A stretch of 6,734 nt of DNA from Cellvibrionales bacterium UBA2618 (lineage in GTDB: Bacteria > Pseudomonadota > Gammaproteobacteria > Pseudomonadales > Porticoccaceae), in the NCBI GenBank assembly GCA_002339165.1, contig DDJS01000063.1, forward strand, positions 1 through 6,734. The letters run 5' to 3'. Each line of letters begins with the position of its first letter. Position 1 is the stretch's first letter. The notes under the pieces are model-generated. The model was given only the letters and a program-made list of their open reading frames with translations, was not told the origin of the DNA and made no database searches. The position numbers were made by a program, and so were the translations under genes. Shown piece after piece: positions 6,557 through 6,734 of the stretch.

Positions 6557-6675
6557 TACTATTTAGAGGCCTTTAAATATGGGGTTTCTAATTAGGAGCG
6601 TTCTGAAAAGGAGCCCTCTAATTAGGAGCGTTCTAAGTAGGTGGCTCCTGAGCAGGGGCCTTCTAAGTAGGGGTT
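6557..6675. repeat. Array of about eight 15-bp tandem units
   Basis: Consensus about TTCTAATTAGGAGCC. Clear units: 6586-6600, 6601-6615, 6616-6630, 6631-6645, 6646-6660, 6661-6675; two degenerate ones lie upstream (6557-6571 and a 14-base 6572-6585). An 18-bp stretch (6587-6604) recurs exactly at 6617-6634, 30 bp away, so a 30-bp higher-order period is also present. The core CTAATTAG is a perfect palindrome (CTAAGTAG in later units). There are no spacers, so it is not a CRISPR. It lies between the PNPOx-like gene and the terminator and would be in that gene's 3' UTR. Confidence 0.88.
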
Positions 6676-6689
6676 CGGGCAGACTATAA
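6579..6689 (+). CDS. Possible 36-residue Leu/Arg pentapeptide-repeat small protein
   Basis: ATG at 6579 opens a 36-codon frame ending in TAA at 6687-6689, with GAGG (6566-6569) nine bases upstream, at acceptable spacing. It covers the six clear 15-bp units, giving six pentapeptides of pattern L-x-R-x-x: Leu at 4, 9, 14, 19, 24, 29 and Arg at 6, 11, 16, 21, 26, 31, without exception. Read as [S/G]-x-L-x-R it loosely resembles the pentapeptide-repeat consensus, but without the usual Asp/Asn. The peptide would be strongly basic, with no acidic residue. Against it: a 15-bp array gives five-residue periodicity in any frame, and the palindromic core yields a similar open frame on the opposite strand. 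Existence is uncertain. Confidence 0.3.
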   Translation: MGFLIRSVLKRSPLIRSVLSRWLLSRGLLSRGSGRL

Positions 6690-6697
6690 AGAGATGA

Positions 6698-6725
6698 AAA
6701 AGGGGCCGCATTTGCGGCCCCTTTT
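6698..6725 (+). terminator. Strong bidirectional intrinsic terminator
   Basis: AAAAGGGGCCGC (6698-6709) pairs perfectly with GCGGCCCCTTTT (6714-6725) around an ATTT loop, a 12-bp stem whose GC core is followed by TTTTCGTTT on the plus strand. The A-tract on the left gives TTTTTC on the minus strand, so it should stop transcription both ways. It closes the PNPOx-like transcript, including the repeat array, and may serve a convergent gene beyond the right edge. Confidence 0.9.
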
Positions 6726-6734
6726 CGTTTGGTT

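Noticed and set aside
6557..6675. CRISPR-like repeat array
   Set aside because: Units are 15 bp, contiguous and degenerate, with no unique spacers and no cas gene nearby.

Overview
The window looks like ordinary chromosomal DNA of a mid-GC gammaproteobacterium, probably a marine or aquatic lineage. This is inferred from three things: a 712-residue RecQ of the long Pseudomonas-like type, a small Trp-rich protein of the TIGR02450 type, and a membrane-anchored retropepsin-like protease. No phage, transposase, plasmid, tRNA, rRNA or CRISPR feature is visible, and no genuinely new multi-gene system can be supported.

Layout. The left edge (1-209, +) holds the C-terminal end of an integral membrane protein. 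It converges on a minus-strand gene (250-1386) for an anchored aspartic protease with a TPR-like helical region. Next come two minus-strand genes that are very probably co-transcribed: recQ (1760-3898), then 20 bp later the TIGR02450-type gene (1500-1739), which ends in a hairpin that may terminate the unit. Upstream of recQ, after a GC-rich palindrome, lies a minus-strand gene for an exported endonuclease/exonuclease/phosphatase-fold (EEP) protein (4023-5045). A 265-bp divergent intergenic region with candidate back-to-back promoters and a perfect inverted repeat separates it from a plus-strand gene for a small exported, 14-residue-repeat protein (5311-5715). A PNPOx-like flavin-fold gene follows (ATG at 5915, ends 6490).

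The last 244 bp are the least ordinary part. An array of about eight 15-bp units (6557-6675) carries a near-palindromic CTAATTAG/CTAAGTAG core. One frame through it is a 36-codon ORF with its own ATG and a plausible ribosome binding site. It encodes six pentapeptide units with Leu and Arg at invariant positions. A strong bidirectional terminator (6698-6725) closes the region. The array could be a DNA-level repeat, a structured 3' UTR or a small basic protein.

The genes do not form an obvious pathway. recQ is genome maintenance; the protease, nuclease-fold protein and repeat protein all appear to act in the envelope or outside the cytoplasm; the PNPOx-like protein is cytosolic.
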